Assembly: GCF_902813185.1 (NCBI RefSeq)
Contig: NZ_LR778301.1
Span: 248,001 to 312,000 of the forward strand
DNA: 64,000 bases
Reading direction: 5' to 3'
Source: Denitratisoma oestradiolicum
Lineage (GTDB): Bacteria > Pseudomonadota > Gammaproteobacteria > Burkholderiales > Rhodocyclaceae
The notes under the pieces are model-generated. The model saw only the letters and a program-made list of their open reading frames with translations. It was not told the origin of the DNA and ran no database searches. This document shows, piece after piece, positions 8,790 through 17,469 of the stretch; position 1 is the stretch's first letter, and each line of letters starts with the position of its first letter. The position numbers and the translations under genes are program-made.

Positions 8790-9302
8790 ATGATGACCAT
8801 CCGACCCGCCTGCCTGAGCCTGACACTGGCCGCTGTCTTGACCCTGCCGCCGACCCATGCTGCCGGCCCTGCCAAAGATCGGCCCGTTGTTCCTTCGCCT
8901 TACGAGAACAAGCCGGTGCCTGCGGGTTCCACGGTCTGGTATTGCGCCTATGGGGGCGGGGCTTCCATTTCCTGCCGCCTGGGGGATGCCGGTAGCCCCG
9001 ATGCCCAGCGGTTTACCCAGGCCGTCAGCGCCAGACTGCCCCAGGCCGTCCATGAAATCCTCAATGCCCCGGCCGCCCTGGCCGATGATGTGGTGTGGAT
9101 TCCGCTGCTCACGGTCCCCCTGGACATGGAACTGGTGGGCGAACTGGCAGAGGCCGTGATGTGTGGCGCCAAGCCGATGTGCGGTGTCATTTTTGGCGAG
9201 AGCCCAACACGACTGAGCGAACTGGTCATGCAGTACGAAACCACCCGCCTGTCCGGCATTGCCGCCGGGGCCTCCCTGTCGGTGGCCTCCCTGTACTATT
9301 GA
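8790..9302 (+). CDS. Secreted protein of unknown function
   Basis: This 170-residue protein starts with a signal peptide (MTIRPACLSLTLAAVLTLPPTHAAG). The mature part has few cysteines (WYCAYG, SISCRLG, AVMCGAKPMCGVIF) that could form disulfides in the periplasm. There is no heme or catalytic motif, and I do not recognise the family. ATG 8790 and ATG 8793 are adjacent, and AGGGAG at 8781-8786 could serve either. It has its own promoter candidate (8633-8661) and stands alone between divergent rpoH and convergent coq7. Confidence 0.75.
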   Translation: MMTIRPACLSLTLAAVLTLPPTHAAGPAKDRPVVPSPYENKPVPAGSTVWYCAYGGGASISCRLGDAGSPDAQRFTQAVSARLPQAVHEILNAPAALADDVVWIPLLTVPLDMELVGELAEAVMCGAKPMCGVIFGESPTRLSELVMQYETTRLSGIAAGASLSVASLYY

Positions 9303-9312
9303 GCGCCCCCCA

Positions 9313-9383
9313 GGAAACGGCTGTTGTTGTTTCCGTCCTATCCAGGGCGACAAGAAAACGCGGGGTGGCCCTTCGTTTTCTTG
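9313..9383. terminator. Two hairpins between convergent genes
   Basis: GGAAAC/GTTTCC arms at 9313-9318 and 9329-9334, then a perfect 10-base inverted repeat CAAGAAAACG/CGTTTTCTTG at 9351-9360 and 9374-9383. They lie between the 3' ends of the secreted protein gene and coq7. The T-rich right arm and A-rich left arm allow bidirectional termination, but this is inference. Confidence 0.5.
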
Positions 9384-9394
9384 AGAGCTGAACG

Positions 9395-10015
9395 CTACAC
9401 GTAATAGGCGGTGCTCGTCATCGCTTTGGACGACAGCTTCATCGCCAACTTCACCGGCCCGGGCAATTCACGGGCGCCGCAGCGAATTGCCGTTTCGGCA
9501 TGTTTGATTTCATCTACCTTCATCTGCTCCAGAATTTCCCAGGAACGCCGGTCCTGAGCCGGTAGCCGGGCCAGATGGTCGTTGAGGTGAGCCTCCACCT
9601 GGCGCTCCGTTTCGGCCAGAAAACCCAGATTCCAGTCATCGCCCAGAAGACCGGCCAGGACTCCGACTCCCAGGGAACTGGCATACCAGACCGGGTTGAG
9701 CAGACTCTTGCGTCCCCCCAGTTCCCCAATTCGGCGCTCGGTCCAGTTGAGATGCTCCGTCTCCTCCCTCGCCGCCTGGCCCATGGCCCGCCGGGTGGAT
9801 GGGTCCCGGGAGGTCAGGGCCTGGCCCTGGTACAGGGCCTGGGCGCAGATCTCGCCGCAGTGGTTGATGCGCATCAGTGCCGCCGCATGGCGACGTTCTG
9901 CTTCCGTCAGGTCGGCCTCCGGCAGGTCTTCTCCGGGCATAGGGCGCAGGGTGGGTGCCGATGCCCAGAGGGTGCGCAGGGCCTTGTCGAATTCGATGAT
10001 CAGGTGGTCCAGCAT
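9395..10015 (-). CDS. coq7: 2-nonaprenyl/octaprenyl-3-methyl-6-methoxy-1,4-benzoquinol hydroxylase
   Basis: The 206-residue product has the carboxylate-bridged di-iron motifs of Coq7: INHCGEICAQALYQGQAL, REETEHLNW, and the second-half EAHLNDHL and DEIKHAETA. It performs the penultimate hydroxylation of ubiquinone synthesis at the membrane. The ATG at 10015 (MLDHLIIEFDKAL) has GGAG eight bases upstream; the frame also opens with TTG at 10027, which is less likely. It lies 12 bases downstream of the cytochrome c' gene on the same strand, so they may be co-transcribed. Confidence 0.95.
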   Translation of the reverse strand: MLDHLIIEFDKALRTLWASAPTLRPMPGEDLPEADLTEAERRHAAALMRINHCGEICAQALYQGQALTSRDPSTRRAMGQAAREETEHLNWTERRIGELGGRKSLLNPVWYASSLGVGVLAGLLGDDWNLGFLAETERQVEAHLNDHLARLPAQDRRSWEILEQMKVDEIKHAETAIRCGARELPGPVKLAMKLSSKAMTSTAYYV

Positions 10016-10027
10016 GGTGTTCTCCAA

Positions 10028-10489
10028 TCAGCCGGTCGGCGCATTGAGCTTGTATTCATCATGGCAGGCCTTGCAGGCCCTAGTCACATCCTGCAAGACA
10101 CCCTTGGCGGCCCCCACATCCCCACTCTGGCTCGCATCCCGCAAGCGCAGGGCCGCGCCCTGGAATTTCTCCCCCAGGGACTTGAAGTTCTGCCACTCCT
10201 TCCAGATGTTCGCACTGGCCTTGGTATCCCCCTCGTGGGAGCCGGGCACGAAACCATCAAGGCTCACCCGGGACAACTGTTCCAGATACAGGGCATTGCG
10301 CTGCAACTCGTCCCGGGTGGTCGGGCGCGTGCCCTTGGCCATCTGGCTCAGGCGATCGTAATGCACCTTGATCATCACCATGGCGGCGCGCCGGTAACGG
10401 ATGGGTTCCTCGAAGGGTGATGGGGCTGCCCACGATGGCAGCGCGATAACGGCCGCAATGGGCAAGGCCATGAGAATTCGGATGAACAT
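10028..10489 (-). CDS. Cytochrome c' family protein
   Basis: The 153-residue protein has a signal peptide (MFIRILMALPIAAVIALPSWA) and a four-helix-like body. Its single heme site CKACHDEYK sits at the extreme C terminus, as in class II cytochromes c'. These periplasmic high-spin hemes bind NO or CO and are linked to nitrosative stress in denitrifiers. The frame is open far upstream, but I choose the ATG at 10489 because it begins the signal peptide. The gene is divergent from a diheme cytochrome, and their shared 78-base gap has a small inverted repeat GATTAT-AGG-ATAATC at 10520-10534. Confidence 0.85.
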   Translation of the reverse strand: MFIRILMALPIAAVIALPSWAAPSPFEEPIRYRRAAMVMIKVHYDRLSQMAKGTRPTTRDELQRNALYLEQLSRVSLDGFVPGSHEGDTKASANIWKEWQNFKSLGEKFQGAALRLRDASQSGDVGAAKGVLQDVTRACKACHDEYKLNAPTG

Positions 10490-10567
10490 GATCGTGCGTG
10501 AGGCCCGGGAATTGCCATCGATTATAGGATAATCCTCCGCTGCCAATTTCCGCGAACCCTCGTCGTC

Positions 10568-11191
10568 ATGCCCATCCGCTTCTCCCTCATCATGATCTGT
10601 GCCCTTGGTCTGGCCACCGCCCATGCCGATTCCAGCGAGCCCGACGTACTGGTGAAGCCCTGCATCGAATGCCACGGTACTGCCGGCGTTGCCGTTGCCC
10701 GCGGCACCCCCCATCTCAATGGGCAACTGGCCCCCTATCTGGTGGAGGCCATGATCCAGTTCAGGCGCCATCGCCGCCCCAGCAGTGTTCCCGAACATAT
10801 TCCGACAGCCTATACCGACGGCCAGTTGGCGACCATCGCCCAGTATTTCAGTAGTGCCAAGGCGGTACGCCCGAAACCGGAAGGCATCGACGGCCAGCGG
10901 ATCGAAGCAGGTGCGGCGATCCACGCCAAGCGCTGCATGGAATGCCATCCGGACAATGGCCGGGAGTCGGACAAGGACGCGCCGTTGATGGCGGCCCAGG
11001 ATCTGGACTACCTGCTGGCCCAGACCGAGGCATTTCGGGCCGGCAAAAGAAAATTCGCCTTTCTGATGGACGAGGCCTATCGAGACCTGGCCCAGGATGA
11101 ACTTGCCTCCGTCGCCTATTTCTTTGCCAGCCAGGACCAACTGGCTCCGGTCACCGGCAAGAAGCGCCGCAAGAAACCCGCTGCGGATTGA
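10568..11191 (+). CDS. Periplasmic diheme cytochrome c (c4-like)
   Basis: The 207-residue protein has a signal peptide (MPIRFSLIMICALGLATAHA) and two heme c sites, CIECH near residue 33 and CMECH near residue 124. This is the two-domain layout of cytochrome c4 and of flavocytochrome c heme subunits. It likely shuttles electrons in the periplasm. The C terminus is basic (GKKRRKKPAAD). It is divergent from cytochrome c', and its 3' end converges on a CNP1-like gene 15 bases away. The electron partner cannot be told from the context. Confidence 0.85.
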   Translation: MPIRFSLIMICALGLATAHADSSEPDVLVKPCIECHGTAGVAVARGTPHLNGQLAPYLVEAMIQFRRHRRPSSVPEHIPTAYTDGQLATIAQYFSSAKAVRPKPEGIDGQRIEAGAAIHAKRCMECHPDNGRESDKDAPLMAAQDLDYLLAQTEAFRAGKRKFAFLMDEAYRDLAQDELASVAYFFASQDQLAPVTGKKRRKKPAAD

Positions 11192-11206
11192 GACGATTCA
11201 GGTCGC

Positions 11207-11731
11207 TTACCGGGACAGCAGGTAGGCGCCCCGGCGCAGGGCGGCGCGTCCTTCGTTGCCATCCGTGATCGACTGGCCCACGGAACAGAAATAGTCCCGA
11301 TTGAGGGCGGCGTGATGGGAGTTGAGGGACTTGTTCTCGACCGGTTTCCAGGCCGTGTCCCGGGCCTTGCGCCAGTGCCCGTCCGCCCCCATGGCGTAGA
11401 GTTTCACTTCCCGGCTGGCACAACGAATGCCTTCGAAGGTGATATTGCCGGCGCCGCTTGGTGTGCGGATCACCAGTACATAGCGCACCACCCCGTCCTC
11501 GCCGACCCGGATGCTGGCGCCATCCACAAAGAAGTGGTTGCTGGCCAGGGGGCCCACGTAGAACTCGATCAAATCCTCGTCCCGGGGGAGGGCGGGTGGC
11601 TCCACCTTCATCTCCACCCAGTCGGGTTCTTCCTGAAGGCTCGGCTCCCAGGCATCGGATACCTGGGCCTGGACGCTCGTGCAGGCCAGCAGACAGGCCA
11701 GGGCCAGGCCGGCTGCCTGGGGACGGATCAC
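11207..11731 (-). CDS. CNP1-like family secreted protein
   Basis: The 174-residue product has a signal peptide ([23 protein letters not shown]), possibly with a lipobox-like LACT. The body matches the CNP1-like family first noted for a Neisseria surface-related protein: [20 protein letters not shown], then [23 protein letters not shown]. Its function is unknown. The start codon is GTG, whose last bases overlap the rppH stop (GTGA), so it is translationally coupled to rppH. This rppH/CNP1 pair is common in betaproteobacteria as far as I recall. Confidence 0.8.
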   Translation of the reverse strand: MIRPQAAGLALACLLACTSVQAQVSDAWEPSLQEEPDWVEMKVEPPALPRDEDLIEFYVGPLASNHFFVDGASIRVGEDGVVRYVLVIRTPSGAGNITFEGIRCASREVKLYAMGADGHWRKARDTAWKPVENKSLNSHHAALNRDYFCSVGQSITDGNEGRAALRRGAYLLSR

Positions 11732-12261
11732 TGCGCCACCCCACCCTCTGCGACGACTTGCGGCCAGGGCGGGCGGCGATCGGCGGGATGAAGGAACAGA
11801 TGGCGGGCCAGTTCGACCAGGGCCTGCTCATAGACCCCGCGCTTGAACTCGATCACCGAATCCAGGGGAATCCAGTAGTCGTTCCAGCGCCATGCGTCGA
11901 ACTCCGGGTGTTCCGTCGCCCGCAGGGAAACGTCCGAATCCCGACCCACCAGTCGCAGCAGATACCAGATCTGCTTTTGTCCACGGTAGGTGGTGCGCCA
12001 CTCGCGCCTGACCCAGTGCTTGGGCACGTCGTAACGTAGCCAGTCCCGGGTGCGCCCCAGAATCTTGACATGTTCCGGCAGCAAGCCTACTTCCTCATGG
12101 AGCTCGCGATACATGGCCTGTTCGGGCGTTTCGCCCTTCTTGATCCCGCCTTGCGGAAATTGCCAGGAATGCTCGCGTATCCGTTTACCCCAGAAGACCT
12201 GATTGTGGCTATTGACCAAAACAATGCCGACGTTCGGGCGATAGCCTTCCCGATCGAGCAT
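11728..12261 (-). CDS. rppH: RNA pyrophosphohydrolase
   Basis: The 177-residue protein begins [21 protein letters not shown] and carries the Nudix box [23 protein letters not shown] (shown in part). It removes pyrophosphate from 5' triphosphate mRNA ends, starting RNase E-dependent decay. Its length and the WQFPQGG motif match RppH/NudH. The gene is divergent from proS, a conserved arrangement in betaproteobacteria, and overlaps the CNP1-like gene downstream. Confidence 0.95.
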   Translation of the reverse strand: MLDREGYRPNVGIVLVNSHNQVFWGKRIREHSWQFPQGGIKKGETPEQAMYRELHEEVGLLPEHVKILGRTRDWLRYDVPKHWVRREWRTTYRGQKQIWYLLRLVGRDSDVSLRATEHPEFDAWRWNDYWIPLDSVIEFKRGVYEQALVELARHLFLHPADRRPPWPQVVAEGGVAQ

Positions 12262-12371
12262 GATGCAACCTTCTTTTAATGTTTGACTGTGGCAAATTGT
12301 TCCACAATTACCCGATACTGGAAAGCTTGACGGCAGCGGTAAAATCGGCGTTTTTCCTCACCGGAACAGCC

Positions 12372-14108
12372 ATGCGCGCATCCCAGTTTTTTATCGCCAC
12401 CCTCAAGGAAGCCCCTTCCGACGCCGAAGTCATCTCCCACAAGCTGATGATGCGGGCCGGCCTGATCCGCCGCCTGGCCGGCGGCATCTACACCTGGACC
12501 CCCCTGGGCCTGCGGGTCCTGCGCAAGGTGGAAAACATCGTGCGGGAGGAGATGAACCGGGCCGGCGCCCTGGAGTTGCTGATGCCCGCCGTGCAGCCCT
12601 TCGAGCTCTGGGAGGAATCCGGGCGCGGCCCCAAGTACGGTCCCGAACTGCTGCGCTTCAAGGACCGCCACCAGCGGGACTTCGTCATCGGCCCGACCCA
12701 CGAGGAGGTGATCACCGACTTCGTGCGCAAGGAGGTGAGGAGCTACCGTCAGTTGCCTCGCCACTTCTACCAGATCCAGACCAAGTTCCGGGACGAGATC
12801 CGCCCCCGCTTCGGGGTCATGCGGGGCCGCGAGTTCCTGATGAAGGACGGCTATTCCTTTCATGTCAATTACGCCGACCTGGAACGGGAATACCAGAACA
12901 TGTACCAGACCTACGGCCGCATCTTCAGCCGCCTGGGACTCTCTTTCCGCGCCGTGGCCGCCGATACGGGCGCCATCGGCGGCACCGGCTCCCACGAGTT
13001 CCATGTGATCGCCGCCACCGGCGAGGACGCCATTGCCTACTGTCCTGACTCCGCCTACGCCGCCAATGTGGAACTGGCCGAGGCCCTGGCCCCCGCCGCT
13101 CCCAGGGGTGCCGCGGTCGAACCCATGGAAAAGAAGGAGACCCCGGGCAAGATCAAGTGCGAAGACGTGGCCGAATTCCTCGGCACCGCCCTTACCCGCA
13201 CCGTCAAGGCCATCGCCGTGATCCGCACCGAACTGGCCGAGGACGCCCCCGGCCGTTTTGTCCTGCTGCTGCTCAGGGGCGATCATGATCTGAATGAAAT
13301 CAAGGCCCAGAAAGTGATCGGTGAATTCCGCTTCGCCCGGGACGAGGAAGTGGAAGCCGCCCTGGGCTGCCGACCCGGCTACATTGGCCCGGTAGGGCGA
13401 AACAACATCTTCGTCGTGGCGGATCGCACTGCCGCCGCCATGGACAACTTCGTCTGCGGTGCCAACGAGGCCGGCTACCACCTGACCGGCGTGAACTGGG
13501 GCCGGGATTTGCTCGAGCCCGCCCAAACTGCCGACATCCGCAACGTGGTGGAGGGCGATCCCTCTCCCGATGGCCAGGGGCAACTGGCTCTGTGCCGGGG
13601 CATCGAGGTAGGTCACATCTTCCAGCTTCGCACCCAGTACGCCAAGGCTCTCAACTGCAAGTTCCTCGACGAGCAGGGCAAGGAGCAGGTGATGGAAATG
13701 GGTTGCTACGGCATCGGCGTGTCCCGCATCGTCGGCGCCGCCATCGAGCAGGGCCATGACGAGCGGGGCATCATTTTCCCGGCTACCATCGCCCCCTTCC
13801 AGGTGGCCATCGTGCCCATGGGCTATGCCAAGTCCGAGGCGGTGCGCGAAGCCGCCGACACCCTGCTGGCGGAATTGCTGGCGGCGGGCATCGACGCGAT
13901 CCTGGACGACCGGGACGAGCGGGCCGGCTCCATGTTCGCCGACTGGGAGCTGGTGGGGGTTCCCCACCGCATCGTGGTGGGCGAGCGGGGCCTCAAGGAA
14001 GGCAAGCTGGAATACAAGGGTCGAGGTGACGCAGAAGCGCAGATGCTGGCGCGGGAAGATATCCTGGCCTTCATCCAGCAGCGCCTATGCGCCCAAGCCA
14101 GCATCTGA
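12372..14108 (+). CDS. proS: Prolyl-tRNA synthetase (bacterial type, with editing insertion)
   Basis: The 578-residue product begins [20 protein letters not shown], the usual ProS N terminus, so ATG 12372 is chosen although the frame is open from 12279. It has class II motif 2 ([20 protein letters not shown]) and, between motifs 2 and 3, the roughly 180-residue insertion domain that deacylates Ala-tRNA(Pro). An anticodon-binding domain ends the protein. It charges tRNA(Pro) in the cytosol. Its 3' end overlaps the lytic transglycosylase gene by 22 bases. Confidence 0.97.
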   Translation: MRASQFFIATLKEAPSDAEVISHKLMMRAGLIRRLAGGIYTWTPLGLRVLRKVENIVREEMNRAGALELLMPAVQPFELWEESGRGPKYGPELLRFKDRHQRDFVIGPTHEEVITDFVRKEVRSYRQLPRHFYQIQTKFRDEIRPRFGVMRGREFLMKDGYSFHVNYADLEREYQNMYQTYGRIFSRLGLSFRAVAADTGAIGGTGSHEFHVIAATGEDAIAYCPDSAYAANVELAEALAPAAPRGAAVEPMEKKETPGKIKCEDVAEFLGTALTRTVKAIAVIRTELAEDAPGRFVLLLLRGDHDLNEIKAQKVIGEFRFARDEEVEAALGCRPGYIGPVGRNNIFVVADRTAAAMDNFVCGANEAGYHLTGVNWGRDLLEPAQTADIRNVVEGDPSPDGQGQLALCRGIEVGHIFQLRTQYAKALNCKFLDEQGKEQVMEMGCYGIGVSRIVGAAIEQGHDERGIIFPATIAPFQVAIVPMGYAKSEAVREAADTLLAELLAAGIDAILDDRDERAGSMFADWELVGVPHRIVVGERGLKEGKLEYKGRGDAEAQMLAREDILAFIQQRLCAQASI

Positions 14109-14707
14109 TCGCCGTCCTGGCCCTGCTCCTTTGCTGGAGCGGAGTCGCCCGAGCCGGTGCCCAGCAATACGAGCCCCTGGCCGCCAGCGTCCGGGCGGCC
14201 CTGTCCCGTATCATCGCCGACCAGAAGCCGCCCCAAAGCTCCTTTCAGAACTCCCTGGAGGCGGTGAACTGGCTGTCCGAAATGTCCCGGCGCCTGGAAA
14301 AGCGGCTGCCCGACCGGGAATACCGCATCGACTTCCTGCGCTCGGTTCATTACGAGGCCACCCGGGCCGGTCTGGACCCGCAACTGGTGCTGGGCCTGAT
14401 CCAGGTGGAAAGCGGTTTTCGCAAGTACGCGGTCTCCAGCGCCGGTGCCCGGGGCTACATGCAGGTGATGCCCTTCTGGGTCAAGCTGATCGGCGGGCCG
14501 GGGGACAGCCTGTTCGAAATGCGCACCAACCTGCGCTATGGCTGCACCATCCTGCGCCACTACCTGGACATCGAGAAGGGCGACCTGTTCCGCACCCTGG
14601 GCCGCTACAACGGCAGCCTGGGACGGGCCGAATACCCCGACATGGTCCGCGGCGCCTGGGAAAAACACTGGCACTGGGGTCCCCAGGTCATCGAACCCTC
14701 CCGCTGA
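14087..14707 (+). CDS. Lytic transglycosylase (SLT domain)
   Basis: The 206-residue protein has a signal peptide ([19 protein letters not shown]) and a C-terminal SLT/goose-lysozyme-like domain. The catalytic Glu lies in [19 protein letters not shown], followed by the conserved GYMQVMPFW and [16 protein letters not shown]. It should cleave the glycan strands of peptidoglycan in the periplasm. Its start lies 22 bases inside proS, a coupling seen in several betaproteobacteria. A family A repeat begins immediately after its stop. Confidence 0.9.
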   Translation: MRPSQHLIAVLALLLCWSGVARAGAQQYEPLAASVRAALSRIIADQKPPQSSFQNSLEAVNWLSEMSRRLEKRLPDREYRIDFLRSVHYEATRAGLDPQLVLGLIQVESGFRKYAVSSAGARGYMQVMPFWVKLIGGPGDSLFEMRTNLRYGCTILRHYLDIEKGDLFRTLGRYNGSLGRAEYPDMVRGAWEKHWHWGPQVIEPSR

Positions 14708-14862
14708 TGCGCATGGTCTCCAGGCATCCCTCCGAGGATGCCAATGCGCAAAGGCAAATTGAACGCCCCCCACCCCCATCCCCACCCCGGGGCGGGGCTA
14801 CCCATCAGCTCGCTGCGCTCGATGATTACACTCGGCGCTGGCGCAGGTTTTTCACGTAAACG
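14707..14862 (+). repeat. Family A repeat, copy 1
   Basis: About 150 bases starting at the transglycosylase stop codon. It shares with copies at 17275, 24595 and 57750 the order GAGGATGC-AATGCGCAAAG, AACGCC, CCCATCCCC, a CCCCGGGGCGGGGCTAC hairpin, ATCAGCTCGCTGCGCTCGAT, TACACTCGG and TTTTTCACG. It lies in the convergent gap before ffh. Confidence 0.85.
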
Positions 14863-14896
14863 AAAACGGCCTCCACCAGGAGGCCGCCAATCAATC

Positions 14897-14930
14897 GCCC
14901 CTTTCCATGGGGAAGGGGTTGGGGGATGGG
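14897..14930 (+). repeat. Half copy of the family C palindromic element
   Basis: CCCCTTTCC-ATGGGGAAGGGG followed by TTGGGGGATGGG resembles the right half of the element found inside the RNB and livF genes (CCCTTCC..GGGAAGGGGGATGGGG). It lies between family A copy 1 and the ffh 3' hairpin. Confidence 0.55.
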
Positions 14931-14947
14931 TAGTCCAGTTCCCCGCA

Positions 14948-14990
14948 GGGATGTTGCCTGGGATGCTCAGCGCATCCCAGGCAACATCCC
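14948..14990 (-). terminator. Perfect 19-bp hairpin spanning the ffh stop codon
   Basis: Arms GGGATGTTGCCTGGGATGC (14948-14966) and its exact complement (14972-14990) flank a five-base loop, TCAGC. The right arm encodes the last residues of Ffh (GMLPGM) and the stop lies in the loop. There is no T tract on the - strand, so it may be a terminator needing help, or an mRNA 3'-end stabiliser. Confidence 0.7.
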
Positions 14991-16322
14991 TTTCATTCCC
15001 CGCATCATTTTCGCCATGCCGCCCTTGGAGAACTGTTTCATCACCTTCTGGGTTTGCTCGAACTGGTTCAGCAGGCGATTCACTTCCTGCACCTGAACCC
15101 CCGCCCCAGCGGCGATGCGGCGCTTGCGGCTGGCCTTGAGCAGTTCCGGCTTGGTTCGCTCCAGGGGGGTCATGGAGTTGATGATGCCCTCGATACGGCG
15201 GATGGACTTGTCCTCCACGGCGCCGCCAGCCTGCTGGGCCAGGGCGCCGAACTGGGCCGGCAGCTTGTCCAGCAGGGAGGACATGCCGCCCATCTTGCGC
15301 ATCTGGGCGATCTGTTCCTTGAAATCGTTGAGATCGAAGCCCTTGCCGGACTTCATCTTCTGCACCAGGTCCTTGGCCTTTTCCTGGTCCACGTTGCGGT
15401 GGGCTTCTTCCACCAGGCCCAGGATGTCGCCCATGCCCAGGATGCGGGAAGCCATGCGTTCCGGGTGGAACTCTTCCAGGCCGGTCAGCTTCTCGCCGAT
15501 ACCGGCGAACTTGAGAGGCTTGCCGGTGACATGGCGCACCGAGAGCGCCGCCCCGCCCCGGGCGTCGCCGTCCAGCTTGGTCAGGATCACGCCGGTCAGA
15601 GGCAGGGCGTCGTTGAAGGCCTTGGCGGTATTCACCGCGTCCTGGCCCAGCATCGCATCCACCACGAACAGGCTTTCGATGGGGTTCAACTGGGCATGGA
15701 GGGCCTTGATCTCGGCCATCATGGCCTCGTCGATGGCCAGCCGGCCGGCGGTATCCACGAACAGCACGTCGTAGTAATGGCGTTTGGCGTGGTCCAGGGC
15801 GGCGGCGGCGATGTCCGCCGGCTTCTGTTCACCCGTGGAGGGGAAGAAATCGATTCCGGCCTGGGCGGCAACCGTCTTCAACTGCTCGATGGCAGCGGGG
15901 CGATAGACGTCGCAACTGACCGCCAGTACTTTTTTCTTCTGCCGCTCCTTCAACCACTTGCCCAACTTGGCGGTGGTGGTGGTCTTGCCCGCCCCCTGCA
16001 GGCCGGACATGAGGATGATGGCCGGCGGCTGGCTGGCAAGATTCAGGCCGCTGGCCTGGCCACCCATCAGTTCCGTCAGCTCCTTGTGTACCACCCCCAC
16101 CAGGGCCTGGCCCGGGGACAGGGAACCGACCACTTCCTGGCCAACGGCCCTGTCCTTGACCCGAGCAATGAAGTCCTTGACCACCGGCAGGGCCACGTCG
16201 GCTTCCAGCAGGGCCATGCGTACTTCCCGCAGCATCTCGGCGATGTTGTCTTCGGTCAGGCGGGCCTGTCCCCGCAGATTTTTGACGACCTTGGCAAGGC
16301 GCTGGGTGAGGTTGTCGAGCAT
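14967..16322 (-). CDS. ffh: Signal recognition particle protein Ffh (SRP54)
   Basis: The 451-residue GTPase has the N domain, the G domain with GLQGAGKTTTTAKLG, DTAGRLAID and TKLDGDARGGAALSV, and a Met-rich M domain ending GGMAKMMRGMKGMLPGMR. With 4.5S RNA it targets nascent inner-membrane proteins to FtsY. It is divergent from a CcsA/YpjD-like gene, as in many proteobacteria. A perfect 19-bp hairpin covers its last codons and stop. Confidence 0.97.
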   Translation of the reverse strand: MLDNLTQRLAKVVKNLRGQARLTEDNIAEMLREVRMALLEADVALPVVKDFIARVKDRAVGQEVVGSLSPGQALVGVVHKELTELMGGQASGLNLASQPPAIILMSGLQGAGKTTTTAKLGKWLKERQKKKVLAVSCDVYRPAAIEQLKTVAAQAGIDFFPSTGEQKPADIAAAALDHAKRHYYDVLFVDTAGRLAIDEAMMAEIKALHAQLNPIESLFVVDAMLGQDAVNTAKAFNDALPLTGVILTKLDGDARGGAALSVRHVTGKPLKFAGIGEKLTGLEEFHPERMASRILGMGDILGLVEEAHRNVDQEKAKDLVQKMKSGKGFDLNDFKEQIAQMRKMGGMSSLLDKLPAQFGALAQQAGGAVEDKSIRRIEGIINSMTPLERTKPELLKASRKRRIAAGAGVQVQEVNRLLNQFEQTQKVMKQFSKGGMAKMMRGMKGMLPGMR

Positions 16323-16364
16323 GGGGAATACCGGAGAAAAAGCGGGATCGGTTAGACTTGCACA

Positions 16365-17195
16365 ATGCCCGCGATTCTACTGCATGTCCTTACCTCGACC
16401 CTGTACCTGAGCCTGGCCGCCCACTTCTGGCGCAGCCGGTGGCGAGGCCCGGCCCTGGATCAGCCCCAGCAGGGGCTGCTGGGGTGGGAGCGGATCACCC
16501 TTGCCCTTGCCCTGATTACCCATGCCGTGACGCTGAAGGTGGTGATTTTCGAGGGCGACACCATGCATTTCGGCTTTGCCATTGCCCTCTCGGTGATGTT
16601 CTGGCTGGCCCTGATGCTGTACTGGATCGAAAGCTTCTATGCCCGCATGGAAGGCCTCCAGGTGCTGGGGCTGCCCCTGGCGGCGGTATGCGTGTTGCTG
16701 CCGGCCCTGATCCCGGAGCAGCATGTGGTGGTCAATGCCCAGTCCGCCGCCTTCCGTTTCCACTTTCTCACGGCCATGCTTGCCTATAGCCTGTTCACCC
16801 TGGCCGCCCTCCATGCCCTGTTGATGGCGGCGGCGGAAAAGAACCTGCACCGGGGGCGGCTCTCCCCCCTGCTGGCGGGGCTGCCGCCCCTCTTGACCAT
16901 GGAGTCCCTGCTGTTCCGGCTGATCCACGTCGCCTTCGCCCTGCTCACCCTGGCCCTGGCTTCCGGCGTGATCTTCTCCGAGACGCTCTTCGGCAAGGCC
17001 ATTACCCTTAATCACAAGACGATCTTCGCCATCATTTCCTGGTTGATTTTTGGCGCTCTGCTGACAGGACGCCATCTGCGGGGCTGGCGCGGCCGCCTTG
17101 CCCTGCGCTGGACCCTGGCGGGATTTGCCGCTCTGCTTCTGGCCTATGTGGGAACCCGTTTCGTGCTCGAAATCCTGCTTGGCCGAACCGCATGA
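16365..17195 (+). CDS. CcsA/YpjD-like cytochrome c assembly family membrane protein
   Basis: This 276-residue integral membrane protein has about eight hydrophobic segments and the CcsA/HemX signature region (WIESFYARMEGLQ, then HFLTAMLAYSLFTLAALHALL and the LNHKTIFAIISWLIFGALL stretch). E. coli YpjD, in the same family and likewise beside ffh, has no firm function; heme handling is inferred. The 42-base gap to divergent ffh must hold both promoters. A family A repeat lies downstream, before pilC. Confidence 0.85.
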   Translation: MPAILLHVLTSTLYLSLAAHFWRSRWRGPALDQPQQGLLGWERITLALALITHAVTLKVVIFEGDTMHFGFAIALSVMFWLALMLYWIESFYARMEGLQVLGLPLAAVCVLLPALIPEQHVVVNAQSAAFRFHFLTAMLAYSLFTLAALHALLMAAAEKNLHRGRLSPLLAGLPPLLTMESLLFRLIHVAFALLTLALASGVIFSETLFGKAITLNHKTIFAIISWLIFGALLTGRHLRGWRGRLALRWTLAGFAALLLAYVGTRFVLEILLGRTA

Positions 17196-17274
17196 ATGGG
17201 TGGCATTCCAGGAGGAAACCGTCACAGGTTCAGGCAGACCCATCTGTTACCATCCGATGTTCATACTAACGCGG

Positions 17275-17415
17275 GTGGTCGCCAGCACCACCACCGAGGA
17301 TGAGAATGCGCAAAGGCCAATTGAACGCCCCCCACCCCCATCCCCGCCCCAGGGCGGGGCTACCCAGCGGCTCGCCGCGCTTACACTCGGCTCCGGCGTA
17401 GCTTTTTCACGTTAA
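17275..17415 (+). repeat. Family A repeat, copy 2
   Basis: It contains CACCGAGGATGAGAATGCGCAAAG, the CCCCGCCCCAGGGCGGGG hairpin, GCGGCTCGCCGCGC and CTTTTTCACGTTAA. This copy starts about 80 bases after the CcsA-like gene and ends 55 bases before pilC. The 17196-17469 gap holds nothing else I can name. Confidence 0.85.
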
Positions 17416-17469
17416 TGAACCGGGGCCGGGAAACTTCGGCCACCGCATTTCCAGTTAAGGGAGCCCTTC

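Noticed and set aside
12283-12311. TTGACT upstream of proS as a promoter
   Set aside because: No acceptable -10 box at 16-18 bases.
12276-13967. A 563-residue open frame antisense to proS
   Set aside because: It mirrors ProS codons; no recognisable motif. Similar shadows exist opposite the RNB, GGDEF/EAL and DUF255 genes.
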